The notes beneath the pieces were generated by a model. It was not told the origin of the DNA. It saw only the letters and a list, made by a program, of their open reading frames with translations, and searched no databases. A DNA stretch of 58,246 nt from Fulvivirga sp. M361 (GTDB lineage Bacteria; Bacteroidota; Bacteroidia; Cytophagales; Cyclobacteriaceae), in contig NZ_VKDC01000037.1 in NCBI RefSeq assembly GCF_007097395.1, forward strand, positions 1 to 58,246, written 5' to 3'. Numbering within the stretch: the first letter of the stretch is position 1; each line of letters opens with the position of its first letter. Both the position numbers and the translations under genes were made by a program. This document shows positions 1-6,978 of the stretch, in pieces.

Positions 1-217
1 AAAAGCTATTTTCAGCAAAATCAATATGTTATTTTCTCAAAGATTATCTGAAATATCTTCAGGGGTGGCTAAACAACTCCTCAGTACATTCTATGTTTTA
101 TCTAAAATCAGATTTCTTAACCCAATGAATAATGCGGGTTAAGACTGTTATAAGTTCTTTCCCGCGTGAGATGAAATTGATTTAGTTCACGTCTAAAAAA
201 GAAATAAGGTATACAAA

Positions 218-273
218 AATAGCGACCTGTTTCACTCAAGCCAAATGGTTATAAAGTGAAACAGGTCGCTATT
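218..273 (-). terminator. Rho-independent terminator, 19-bp stem
   Basis: Perfect inverted repeat: 218-236 pairs with 255-273 (19 bp, core AGCGACCTGTTTCACT), loop of 18 nt. Read on the minus strand the stem is followed by TTTTTG, the U-tract of an intrinsic terminator; on the plus strand no T-run follows. It probably ends transcripts of the minus-strand gene at 416-637, leaving a 3' UTR of about 140 nt. Nothing else is recognised in 1-415. Confidence 0.75.
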
Positions 274-415
274 GGTAGTATCTGATTTTCAGATATAATG
301 ATTTTTTGAGAGCTCTTTTTTGATGATATAGAGAATTTAAAGAGGCCTCACACTCAGGTTTCCATACGACTTAAAACAACCTGAAAGGATAAAATTGTAG
401 CATCTTTACATTTTT

Positions 416-637
416 TTATGTTTTAGAGCTATCCTTTTCGTCTTTAGCAGGCGCTTCTTCGGGAGGTTCAGAAACGATATTTCCATTTTCATCAATATAG
501 GCCATCATATCTGCCAAATCGCTACCTTTATCATTATTCTCCTGTCGTAACTTCTTACGCTCTTCTTTCGCCTTCTTCTTCATCTGCTTCTGTTTTTCCT
601 TTTGCTTCTTGATAAAGCTATTTTGCGATCTTGCCAT
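416..637 (-). CDS. Small basic protein like the N-terminal extension of Bacteroidota cold-shock proteins
   Basis: A 73-residue protein with a very lysine-rich first half (MARSQNSFIKKQKEKQKQ) and an acidic tail around MMAYIDENGNIVSEPPEE. From memory of the family, Bacteroidota cold-shock-domain proteins often begin with just such a Lys-rich helix followed by an AYVDENGNI-type motif and then the OB-fold; here the protein stops before any OB-fold, so no RNP1 or RNP2 motif is present. It starts at an ATG. The gene sits downstream of a DEAD-box helicase gene, a normal cold-shock neighbourhood, with about 230 nt between them, so it may have its own promoter. A role in RNA binding or ribosome association is inference only. 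The reading frame itself is convincing because of the composition and conserved central motif. Confidence 0.7.
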   Translation of the reverse strand: MARSQNSFIKKQKEKQKQMKKKAKEERKKLRQENNDKGSDLADMMAYIDENGNIVSEPPEEAPAKDEKDSSKT

Positions 638-773
638 AGTATAAGTGGGTTAGTTAAAAAAAGATTTAAACCTGGGAAACAGGTAATGAGAGATCATTCT
701 GATGCACATAAACCACCAACTGGCTTGTCAGTGGGATCTCATAAAGTGCAAGTATATCACTGCCACCCAATTG

Positions 774-781
774 CAAATATA
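774..781 (-). promoter_or_regulatory. Possible -7 element (TATATTTG)
   Basis: Minus-strand TATATTTG matches the Bacteroidota -7 consensus TAnnTTTG. It lies about 137 nt upstream of the start at 637, which would give a long 5' leader, as is common for cold-shock messages. No TTG -33 box at the usual 19-21 nt spacing is seen, so this is a weak call. Confidence 0.35.
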
Positions 782-866
782 CACCCTTGAAGTCAAAAAG
801 CCCATCAAGGAACAATTTTCTTAACCTTTAATGGGTCATGGGTCAAAAAAAGCATGTGCCACTTAA

Positions 867-2561
867 TTAACGTCTTCCTCGACGTGAACGGCTAAATTGC
901 TGTCTGGGCTTTTGACGTTTATCTTTTTTCCGGCCGTGTGACTGGTGTTGCGAACGCTTACTACCGCCACCGCTGTCATCTCTATTTACACGTATACTAC
1001 GGCCCTGGATCTCGATATCATCAAAATTATTAGCCATACCGGAAGCCTGACTCTTATCTACTTCAAAAAAAGAATAGCTTTTTTGCATGGTAACCTCACC
1101 AAAGAGTGTACGCTCTACTCCCGAAACGTCTGAGAGAAAATGAATAAGGTCACCTTTAGTCAGCCCATCCATCATACCTACATTGATAAAATATCGGAGC
1201 ATGTTGCCATTTGACTGAGTATTGGATGAACCATGCTTCTCATTTAAATCCGCCGGTTCACTTGCCTGTGTAGACAAGTGATCCAGTTGTGTAGTGATCA
1301 ATCGCTTAATGAGATCCTCTTTACTCAACCCTGCAAATTGCTTTTCTACTTCACTGGCCAGTATATCAGCCTGTGCATCAACGGTAGTATTTTGAATGAG
1401 GTTAGCCCAGTTCTGAACCCGAATAGAAGTCAATGCCTCTTTTGTTGGCACTTCTACACGTTCAAATTTCACCTTGATCTTACCTTCGAGTTCTGAAATG
1501 CGTCTACTCTCTCTTGGATTAATAAAAACCAGTGAGATACCTTTATTCCCCGCCCGACCGGTACGCCCACTTCTGTGGGTATAACTTTCCAACTGGTCAG
1601 GAAGCGTATGATGAAAGACATGGGTCAGGTCATTTACATCAATCCCTCTCGCCGCTACATCAGTGGCAATGAGTAACTGCATGGACCTGCTCTTAAAACG
1701 TTTCATTACTGCATCCCGCTGACCCTGTGAGAGATCTCCATGAAGTGCCTCGGCACCGTAACCTTTTTCAGTAAGTTCATCCGAAATCTGTTGTGTTTCC
1801 CTTTTTGTCCGGCAGAACATTATGCCACGCATGTCTGGCTGAATGTCCAAAAACCTCCGGAGTGCAGCCAGTTTATTGCTGCTTTTGGTCATCACATATT
1901 GATGGGTAATATCCTTGTTACTTTTTTCCCTGGCATTAATGCTTACCTCTTTAGGGTGCTGCATATACTTTTTTACGATCCTTCTAATTTCGGACGGCAT
2001 AGTCGCCGAAAACAGCCAGGTCACACGGTCTTGCGGTGTATACGAAAGAATATCATCAATGTCCTCTTTAAAACCCATGTTGAGCATTTCATCGGCTTCA
2101 TCCAGCACCACATATTGCACGTTTTCAAGACTAATGGCCTTTCGTTTAATCAGGTCAATCAAACGCCCTGGCGTTGCTACAACGATCTGTGTGGTTTTTT
2201 TCAGGGCTTTGATCTGGGTTACGATATTAGCCCCCCCATAGACGACTTCTACATTCAGCGCCTTATTATTGCTTGTAAAGTCTATCAACTGCTTAGCTGT
2301 CTGCTGACTTAGCTCACGGGTGGGTGACATTACCAGGGCCTGAACGGCTGTATCTGACGTATCGATCAAGTCAATCAAAGGCAGTCCGAATGCCGCCGTC
2401 TTACCTGTACCCGTCTGAGCCAGTCCTATAAAGTCAGTAGGATCTTCCTGCAGCAAGATAGGAATGGCCTTTGTTTGTATATCCGTAGGGCGTTCAAAAC
2501 CAAGTTTTTCAAGGACTTCAAGGACTGACGATGAGAGACCTAAGGTGTGAAAATCTGTCAA
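867..2561 (-). CDS. DEAD-box ATP-dependent RNA helicase with DbpA-type RNA-binding domain
   Basis: A 564-residue RNA helicase that unwinds or remodels RNA duplexes in the cytoplasm. Motifs in order: Q motif in the first 30 residues (FHTLGL...PTDIQTKAIP), Walker A AQTGTGKT (48-55), DEAD near 155, SAT, RGID and the HRSGRTGR motif VI. After the RecA-like pair comes a linker and, near residues 460-530, a DbpA/CsdA-type RRM (VGMMDGLTKGDLIHFLSDVSGV), then a basic Ser/Arg/Lys tail. The start is TTG: no in-frame ATG lies close upstream and the Q motif begins three codons in, so the protein cannot start much later. Architecture fits the CsdA/DeaD group used in ribosome assembly and cold adaptation; the exact substrate cannot be read from sequence. 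Confidence 0.95.
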   Translation of the reverse strand: MTDFHTLGLSSSVLEVLEKLGFERPTDIQTKAIPILLQEDPTDFIGLAQTGTGKTAAFGLPLIDLIDTSDTAVQALVMSPTRELSQQTAKQLIDFTSNNKALNVEVVYGGANIVTQIKALKKTTQIVVATPGRLIDLIKRKAISLENVQYVVLDEADEMLNMGFKEDIDDILSYTPQDRVTWLFSATMPSEIRRIVKKYMQHPKEVSINAREKSNKDITHQYVMTKSSNKLAALRRFLDIQPDMRGIMFCRTKRETQQISDELTEKGYGAEALHGDLSQGQRDAVMKRFKSRSMQLLIATDVAARGIDVNDLTHVFHHTLPDQLESYTHRSGRTGRAGNKGISLVFINPRESRRISELEGKIKVKFERVEVPTKEALTSIRVQNWANLIQNTTVDAQADILASEVEKQFAGLSKEDLIKRLITTQLDHLSTQASEPADLNEKHGSSNTQSNGNMLRYFINVGMMDGLTKGDLIHFLSDVSGVERTLFGEVTMQKSYSFFEVDKSQASGMANNFDDIEIQGRSIRVNRDDSGGGSKRSQHQSHGRKKDKRQKPRQQFSRSRRGRR

Positions 2562-2584
2562 AAAGTTTTTATTAAAATGAGTTG

Positions 2585-2592
2585 CAAAGTTA
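2585..2592 (-). promoter_or_regulatory. Probable -7 promoter element (TAACTTTG) of the helicase gene
   Basis: Minus-strand TAACTTTG matches TAnnTTTG and lies 24 nt upstream of the TTG start at 2561, predicting a 5' leader of roughly 17 nt. A clear -33 TTG is not seen. Confidence 0.45.
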
Positions 2593-2694
2593 GAATAACA
2601 ATTGTTGAATCATGCAGAGATTTAATAAATTATAGCATTGCATGAATTTCCGATCATCTAACCAGAAGCAACCCAAAGAAATACGACGTATTGA

Positions 2695-3951
2695 CTATTG
2701 AGAAGCTACCTGCATAAGGAGTCCACATAACCATGCTCCATACGTACCTAATGCGTATCCCAAAACTGCTAATAATACACCCACAGGTGCTAAAGACGGG
2801 TGAAAGGCAGCGGCAATAACAGGCGCAGATGCCGCGCCACCGATATTTGCTTTGCTACCTACTGCCAAAAAGAAATAAGGAGCCTTAATAAGTTTTGCCA
2901 CAATTACCAACAGCGTTACATGGATAGCCATCCAAATCAATCCGACCAGAAAAAAACCGGGGTTATCAAAAATGGCTAAAACATCCATCTTCATTCCAAT
3001 GGTAGCTACAAGAATGAAGATAAAAAGTGAGCCCACTTTAGAAGCCCCTGCTCCTTCCAACGTCCTGAATCTGGTGAACGACAGGATAACACCCAGTGTG
3101 GTAGCTACGACTATAATCCAGAAAAAACCGCTGTCTAAACTAAACTTGCTAAGGTATGGCGCATTATCACGAATATAAGGAGCTACGATATCGGCTACAA
3201 AATGAGAGAACCCGGTAACACCAAAACCCACCCCGGCAATTAACATAAAATCAGTAGTACTGGGTATACGAGCAATACTTTTACTGTAAGCTTCTATCTT
3301 ATCCTTTAATGAGGTTATGGATGTAGTGTCCGCTTTGAAAAAGCCGTCTATCTGCGCTGATTTCCCTATTCCTAATAATAAAATTGTCATCCATATTTCA
3401 GCTACCAAAATATCCACCGTAATACTCATGGAATACAACTCATCAGAGGGTTTAAAGACCTCATACATCGCTGCCTGGTTAGCCCCTCCGCCTATCCAGC
3501 TCCCGGCTATGGTTGACATTCCACGCCATACTTCATCCGGTCCGGCCCCGCCAACAAAATCGGCATTCATAAAAGAAACGATCCAGATCGCTAAAGGGCC
3601 TCCTATGATCACTCCAAAAGAAGCCGTAAAAAACATGATCAACGACTTGGGTCCCAGCCTTATAATCTCTTTGAGATCCACGCTGATGGTAAGCAGCACT
3701 AAACATGCTGGTAAAAGATAACGTGACGCCACAAAATACAATTGTGAGCTTTCTACATCTACCAGGCCAAAAGTGTTAAGAAGGGATGGTAAAAAATAAC
3801 TAAGCAAAATGATAGGAACGTACTTATAAAATTTTTTCCAAAAAGGACTTTCACTGGCGGCGGTTTTAAAAATAGCCGCAAGCATTAACATCAGAATTCC
3901 GAAAATTACAGCGTCGTTAGTGAACAGTGGTTGCAGGTGTTCTTTCTCCAT
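2695..3951 (-). CDS. DUF819 family integral membrane protein (YjcL-like)
   Basis: A 418-residue polytopic inner-membrane protein with about ten hydrophobic segments. Recognised as DUF819 by overall pattern and by its conserved glycine-rich stretches such as WRGMSTIAGSWIGGGANQAAM (approximate) and a second one, SKANIGGAASAPVIAAAF, in the C-terminal half; the two GG-containing re-entrant-like repeats suggest a transporter fold related to glutamate/sodium or CPA-type carriers, but no substrate is known. I start at the ATG at 3951 (MEKEHLQPLFTNDAV); a longer frame exists only from a TTG and would add 17 residues of no recognisable kind. No transport partner gene is adjacent. Confidence 0.85.
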   Translation of the reverse strand: MEKEHLQPLFTNDAVIFGILMLMLAAIFKTAASESPFWKKFYKYVPIILLSYFLPSLLNTFGLVDVESSQLYFVASRYLLPACLVLLTISVDLKEIIRLGPKSLIMFFTASFGVIIGGPLAIWIVSFMNADFVGGAGPDEVWRGMSTIAGSWIGGGANQAAMYEVFKPSDELYSMSITVDILVAEIWMTILLLGIGKSAQIDGFFKADTTSITSLKDKIEAYSKSIARIPSTTDFMLIAGVGFGVTGFSHFVADIVAPYIRDNAPYLSKFSLDSGFFWIIVVATTLGVILSFTRFRTLEGAGASKVGSLFIFILVATIGMKMDVLAIFDNPGFFLVGLIWMAIHVTLLVIVAKLIKAPYFFLAVGSKANIGGAASAPVIAAAFHPSLAPVGVLLAVLGYALGTYGAWLCGLLMQVASQ

Positions 3952-4054
3952 TTGATAGTAGTTGTAACTGGAAAAGTACTGAATCGAAGATAGAATTACC
4001 AAACAGAGACCTGGCTATTCGAAACACCTGATATTATTCATGTTCAGTACGTTG

Positions 4055-4708
4055 TTACACGGTGGCACCGGAATCCCTGACTACAGCAATGAACTCACTT
4101 AACATCATAGCTGTGGCCCCCCAAACAACTTTATCAAAGACATCAAAATAAGGTACTTCTTTAAGTACGTTATTTCCCACTAACAGATCCTTATGTTTTA
4201 TAGTAGCATTAGAAAGCAGAAGCGACAAGGGAACCTCAATGAGCTCCTTTACCTCATAACTGTCCATGACAAACCTAGGCTCTATCTCGATAAAACTAAC
4301 CGTAGGCACTACATTGAAATTACTGACAGGCACATACAATGAAGACAATGCCCCTAATAATTTGACATGGTCCGGAGCGATGCCCACTTCTTCCTGGGCT
4401 TCTCTCAAGGCAGTAAATTCAATATTAGGATCTGTTACTTCCATTTTACCCCCCGGAAAACTTATCTGTCCACTGTGCACACCGCCATAGTCATGTCGCA
4501 ATGTAAGGGGTATATGCCATTCACCATCTTTCAAATAAAGTGCGATCAAAACACCTCCCAAGCGGGCAGATTTTATTTTTTCCTGGTCAATACTATACTT
4601 CATTCTGTGCAATGGCATCATTAGTCTGTGTGCATCCACCCCCGGAAGAGGTAGCATCAACCTGCTTTCTAATGCCTCGATAAGATCATGGGATTGTTTT
4701 AAAGACAT
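4055..4708 (-). CDS. Nudix hydrolase, CoA pyrophosphatase type
   Basis: A 217-residue cytosolic hydrolase. The Nudix box runs from GGK at 87-89 to REAQEEVGI at 102-110, preceded by GQISFPGG, the sequence that marks the NUDT7/NudL group cleaving coenzyme A and CoA derivatives to phosphopantetheine and 3',5'-ADP. The glutamates of REAQEEVG bind the catalytic metal. The length is normal for the family. ATG start. A gap of 103 nt separates it from the DUF819 gene downstream, so co-transcription is possible but not shown. Substrate assignment rests on the motif next to the Nudix box and is inference. Confidence 0.9.
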   Translation of the reverse strand: MSLKQSHDLIEALESRLMLPLPGVDAHRLMMPLHRMKYSIDQEKIKSARLGGVLIALYLKDGEWHIPLTLRHDYGGVHSGQISFPGGKMEVTDPNIEFTALREAQEEVGIAPDHVKLLGALSSLYVPVSNFNVVPTVSFIEIEPRFVMDSYEVKELIEVPLSLLLSNATIKHKDLLVGNNVLKEVPYFDVFDKVVWGATAMMLSEFIAVVRDSGATV

Positions 4709-4758
4709 ATATTAAATTCACTGACGATATTTAAGAAATGAGTAGACCATTGCAGCTT

Positions 4759-4766
4759 CAAATTTA
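4759..4766 (-). promoter_or_regulatory. Possible -7 element (TAAATTTG) of the Nudix gene
   Basis: Minus-strand TAAATTTG fits TAnnTTTG, 51 nt upstream of the Nudix start codon. No -33 TTG at standard spacing. The rest of 4709-5115 is AT-rich, with no other gene or structure that I recognise. Confidence 0.35.
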
Positions 4767-5115
4767 CATGACCTGATCCTGTTTTATTAACGCGTCCTCA
4801 CATTATCCTATTATAAGATCACTATTAATCAATCATTGTTTTTTTTCTTTCTTTGCTCAAACTCAACTAATATAATAATTACGTGTATCTCAGAATTCAA
4901 ATATCCCGGACGAGCACTCTTTCGATTATTTAAATTACTAAAAATCAAATACTTAAATTGAAAATTATGTTCTGAATTATTATCAACTATTGGAAAATCC
5001 ATTACAATTAAACTAACGAGAATTACATCCTTGTTACTTAAATGATATAATTAAGGAGCATTTTTCCTGTAGAATGCATAATTTGCTTACGTTTGCCAGT
5101 AAACCAACTATTCCC

Positions 5116-5430
5116 ATGAAAAAAACGTGTGTTTTTTTTGTAGTCCTGTTGATCCTATCAAGCTCAATATCGCTGCACTCTAAAAGTGTTAATGTATGTG
5201 GTAAAATTACACATGCCAGTACTGAAGAAGGCATTCCCGGGGCCAATGTCGTCATTAAGGGCACTTCGTATGGCACCATAACGGATAAAGACGGGAATTA
5301 TTCATTAGAAGTAGAATTTGGCCAAACACTTGTAATATCTTTCGTAGGTTACCGTACCGAAGAGGTTCTGGTAAAAGCATGCAGGATCGATGTTTCCCTT
5401 CGGGAAGATGTCATCAGCCTGGAAAAATGA
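5116..5430 (+). CDS. Orphan CarboxypepD_reg-like domain, SusC N-terminus without receptor
   Basis: A 104-residue exported protein: signal peptide (MKKTCVFFVVLLILSSSISLHS), then one complete carboxypeptidase-regulatory-like beta-sandwich with the SusC pattern V.GKIT.AST.EGIPGANVVIKGT, DKDGNYSLEV and ISFVGYRTEEV. The frame stops at DVISLEK, exactly where a SusC receptor would continue into LEEVVVVGYG and the plug domain. I start at 5116; an ATG 42 nt earlier is in frame but would put 14 polar residues ahead of the signal peptide. It is either a domain remnant of a lost TonB-dependent receptor or a genuine stand-alone periplasmic domain. The open frame and intact signal peptide favour a functional small protein. 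Confidence 0.65.
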   Translation: MKKTCVFFVVLLILSSSISLHSKSVNVCGKITHASTEEGIPGANVVIKGTSYGTITDKDGNYSLEVEFGQTLVISFVGYRTEEVLVKACRIDVSLREDVISLEK

Positions 5431-5449
5431 GTTTCCGTTAAGGCATCGT

Positions 5450-6451
5450 TCAGAGGCAAGAAAAACTTAAAGACTCTTTTACAGTTAAGGACGCTGCTTC
5501 CTTACAGGCCTGGTCTTTTTTTCCATCTGCCCAAAAGGTTTCAGCTAAAAACAATCGCCCTTTATCTACATAAGGATCTAATTTCAAAGCCTGTTGTAAT
5601 AAACGGGCGGCCTCATCATACTGACCCGATAAATAATAATACCAGGCTTTATTGCGATAAGCCCAGGCATTGGCAGGGTCAAGGGTGATACTTCTGTCTA
5701 TGTCTTCACGGCCTTTTTCCAGTTCTCCCGTCAATAAGAGTATAAAACCCCTGTTATTTAAAAAATAGGCCTGCCCCGGCTCAAAATCAAGCGCTTTATT
5801 CACAAGATTGAGTGCTTCATTATAGCGCTCTCGTTCTATTTCGAGCAATGCCAGCGCATTATATGCATTTGGCTCAAAAGCATCTATTCCAAGGGCGTGA
5901 TCAAGATCTTGCCTGCTCAAGTCAAATTCCTTTTGGTAGTAGCGTATAGTCCCCCGGTTTATCCATATTTCGGCATTTCCACTATCCAATGAAATGGCTT
6001 TATCGAAAGAACTCACCGCTTCATCATAGTTGCGCATCTTCGCATGTACCAGTCCTTTCATAAAATGAACGGACGACGAATCCGGTTGCTGCCGTTCTAC
6101 AAATTCGAGATCATCCAACGCCCGGTATAATTCATTCAACTCGTAAAATGCATTTGAACGGTTCATGTAGGCGTCCAAATTGTCTGGTTCACAGATCATG
6201 GCCTTTTCGTACTCTAATACGGCTTTACTGTATTGACCCAGCTCATATAAGGTAATACCAAGATTGTTCAATGCAGCAGCGTAACATGGGTCAAGCTCAA
6301 TTGCCTCACTGTAAAATCGCCTTGCTTCCTGGTAACTCTGTTGTTTCAACGCCTCGTTTCCACGGATCAAAAATCGTTGCTTTTGCGTATTAACATCATT
6401 GCCACAAGCTAACATGAATAAAAGCCCAAATACTATCACCCCATTCTTCAT
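5450..6451 (-). CDS. TPR-repeat lipoprotein
   Basis: A 333-residue protein with a lipoprotein signal (lipobox LACG, Cys16) followed by about eight tandem tetratricopeptide repeats with the usual AxxxxxxALxLDPxxAxAxxNxG spacing (for example AIELDPCYAAALNNLGITL and ALKLDPYVDKGRLFLAETF). TPRs form a superhelical scaffold for protein binding, here anchored in a membrane and facing the periplasm. No enzymatic domain is present. It converges with the 104-residue plus-strand gene and is divergent from the PadR unit, sharing the palindromic control region at 6532-6596. Function beyond protein binding cannot be assigned. Confidence 0.85.
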   Translation of the reverse strand: MKNGVIVFGLLFMLACGNDVNTQKQRFLIRGNEALKQQSYQEARRFYSEAIELDPCYAAALNNLGITLYELGQYSKAVLEYEKAMICEPDNLDAYMNRSNAFYELNELYRALDDLEFVERQQPDSSSVHFMKGLVHAKMRNYDEAVSSFDKAISLDSGNAEIWINRGTIRYYQKEFDLSRQDLDHALGIDAFEPNAYNALALLEIERERYNEALNLVNKALDFEPGQAYFLNNRGFILLLTGELEKGREDIDRSITLDPANAWAYRNKAWYYYLSGQYDEAARLLQQALKLDPYVDKGRLFLAETFWADGKKDQACKEAASLTVKESLSFSCL

Positions 6452-6531
6452 TCAGCAAATCTAATTGAGAATGATCACCTACCCTACTATGAGTCCTTAA
6501 TTAAGCCTTTCCGTAAAATGAAAAAATTAGT

Positions 6532-6596
6532 TATCTATTTGCATAACAAATACAATATTCTTTAGCTATCTTAGTTATTAGTTATGCAAATAGATA
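6532..6596. promoter_or_regulatory. Long perfect inverted repeat in divergent control region (candidate PadR operator)
   Basis: TATCTATTTGCATAAC at 6532-6547 recurs as its exact reverse complement at 6581-6596: 16-bp arms separated by 33 nt. It lies between the divergently transcribed TPR lipoprotein (start 6451) and padR-type gene (start 6646), in a very AT-rich stretch. Two symmetric sites facing each other are what a dimeric winged-helix repressor such as PadR would need for autoregulation; equally, each arm could be part of one of two divergent promoters. No T-run follows, so it is not a terminator. Confidence 0.6.
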
Positions 6597-6645
6597 TATA
6601 ATAGAATATACTTTTATATATCGCATTATATCATCAGTTAGTCAT

Positions 6646-6978
6646 ATGAAAGGAACAAATCTCGGTGAATTCGAAGAGCTGGTATTACTGGCCGTAGCTG
6701 CAATGCAACATGAGGCTTACAGCCTGGCCATTACCAAGGAGATCAATCGCATTACTGAACGTAATATTACCTTTGGGGTGGTACACTCAGCTTTGAACCG
6801 CCTGGAAACTAAAGGGTTTGTAGAATCGGAAATGGGTGGAGCAACGAAAGAACGCGGAGGACGAAGAAAGCGAATATTCAATATTTCTACAGAAGGAAAG
6901 AAGGCGTTGGTCATAGTGAGACAGCAACGTGAAACATTGTGGTCAATGATCCCCAAATTTGTTTTCGAAAAGTCATGA
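6646..6978 (+). CDS. PadR family transcriptional regulator
   Basis: A 110-residue winged-helix repressor of the short PadR-s1 type: LGEFEELVLLAVAAM at the N-terminus, recognition-helix region TFGVVHSALNRLETKGFV, wing RGGRRKRIFNISTEGKKAL, and a short C-terminal dimerisation helix. It begins at ATG and overlaps the next gene by the ATGA arrangement, so the two are translationally coupled. PadR genes are regularly placed in front of orphan FtsX/MacB-type permeases, and the repressor presumably controls this unit in response to an unknown ligand or envelope stress. The palindrome at 6532-6596 is its likely operator. Confidence 0.92.
   Translation: MKGTNLGEFEELVLLAVAAMQHEAYSLAITKEINRITERNITFGVVHSALNRLETKGFVESEMGGATKERGGRRKRIFNISTEGKKALVIVRQQRETLWSMIPKFVFEKS

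Noticed and set aside
2-142. Plus-strand open frame from the window edge to TAA at 140-142 (ATG at 26)
   Set aside because: Only 38 codons from the ATG, no recognisable motif, no signal and no neighbour support; it could be the tail of an upstream gene but cannot be supported from here.
1740-2312. 190-codon plus-strand frame opposite the helicase gene
   Set aside because: Complementary to a strongly conserved DEAD-box gene and with composition (many His, Phe, Cys) typical of an antisense shadow.
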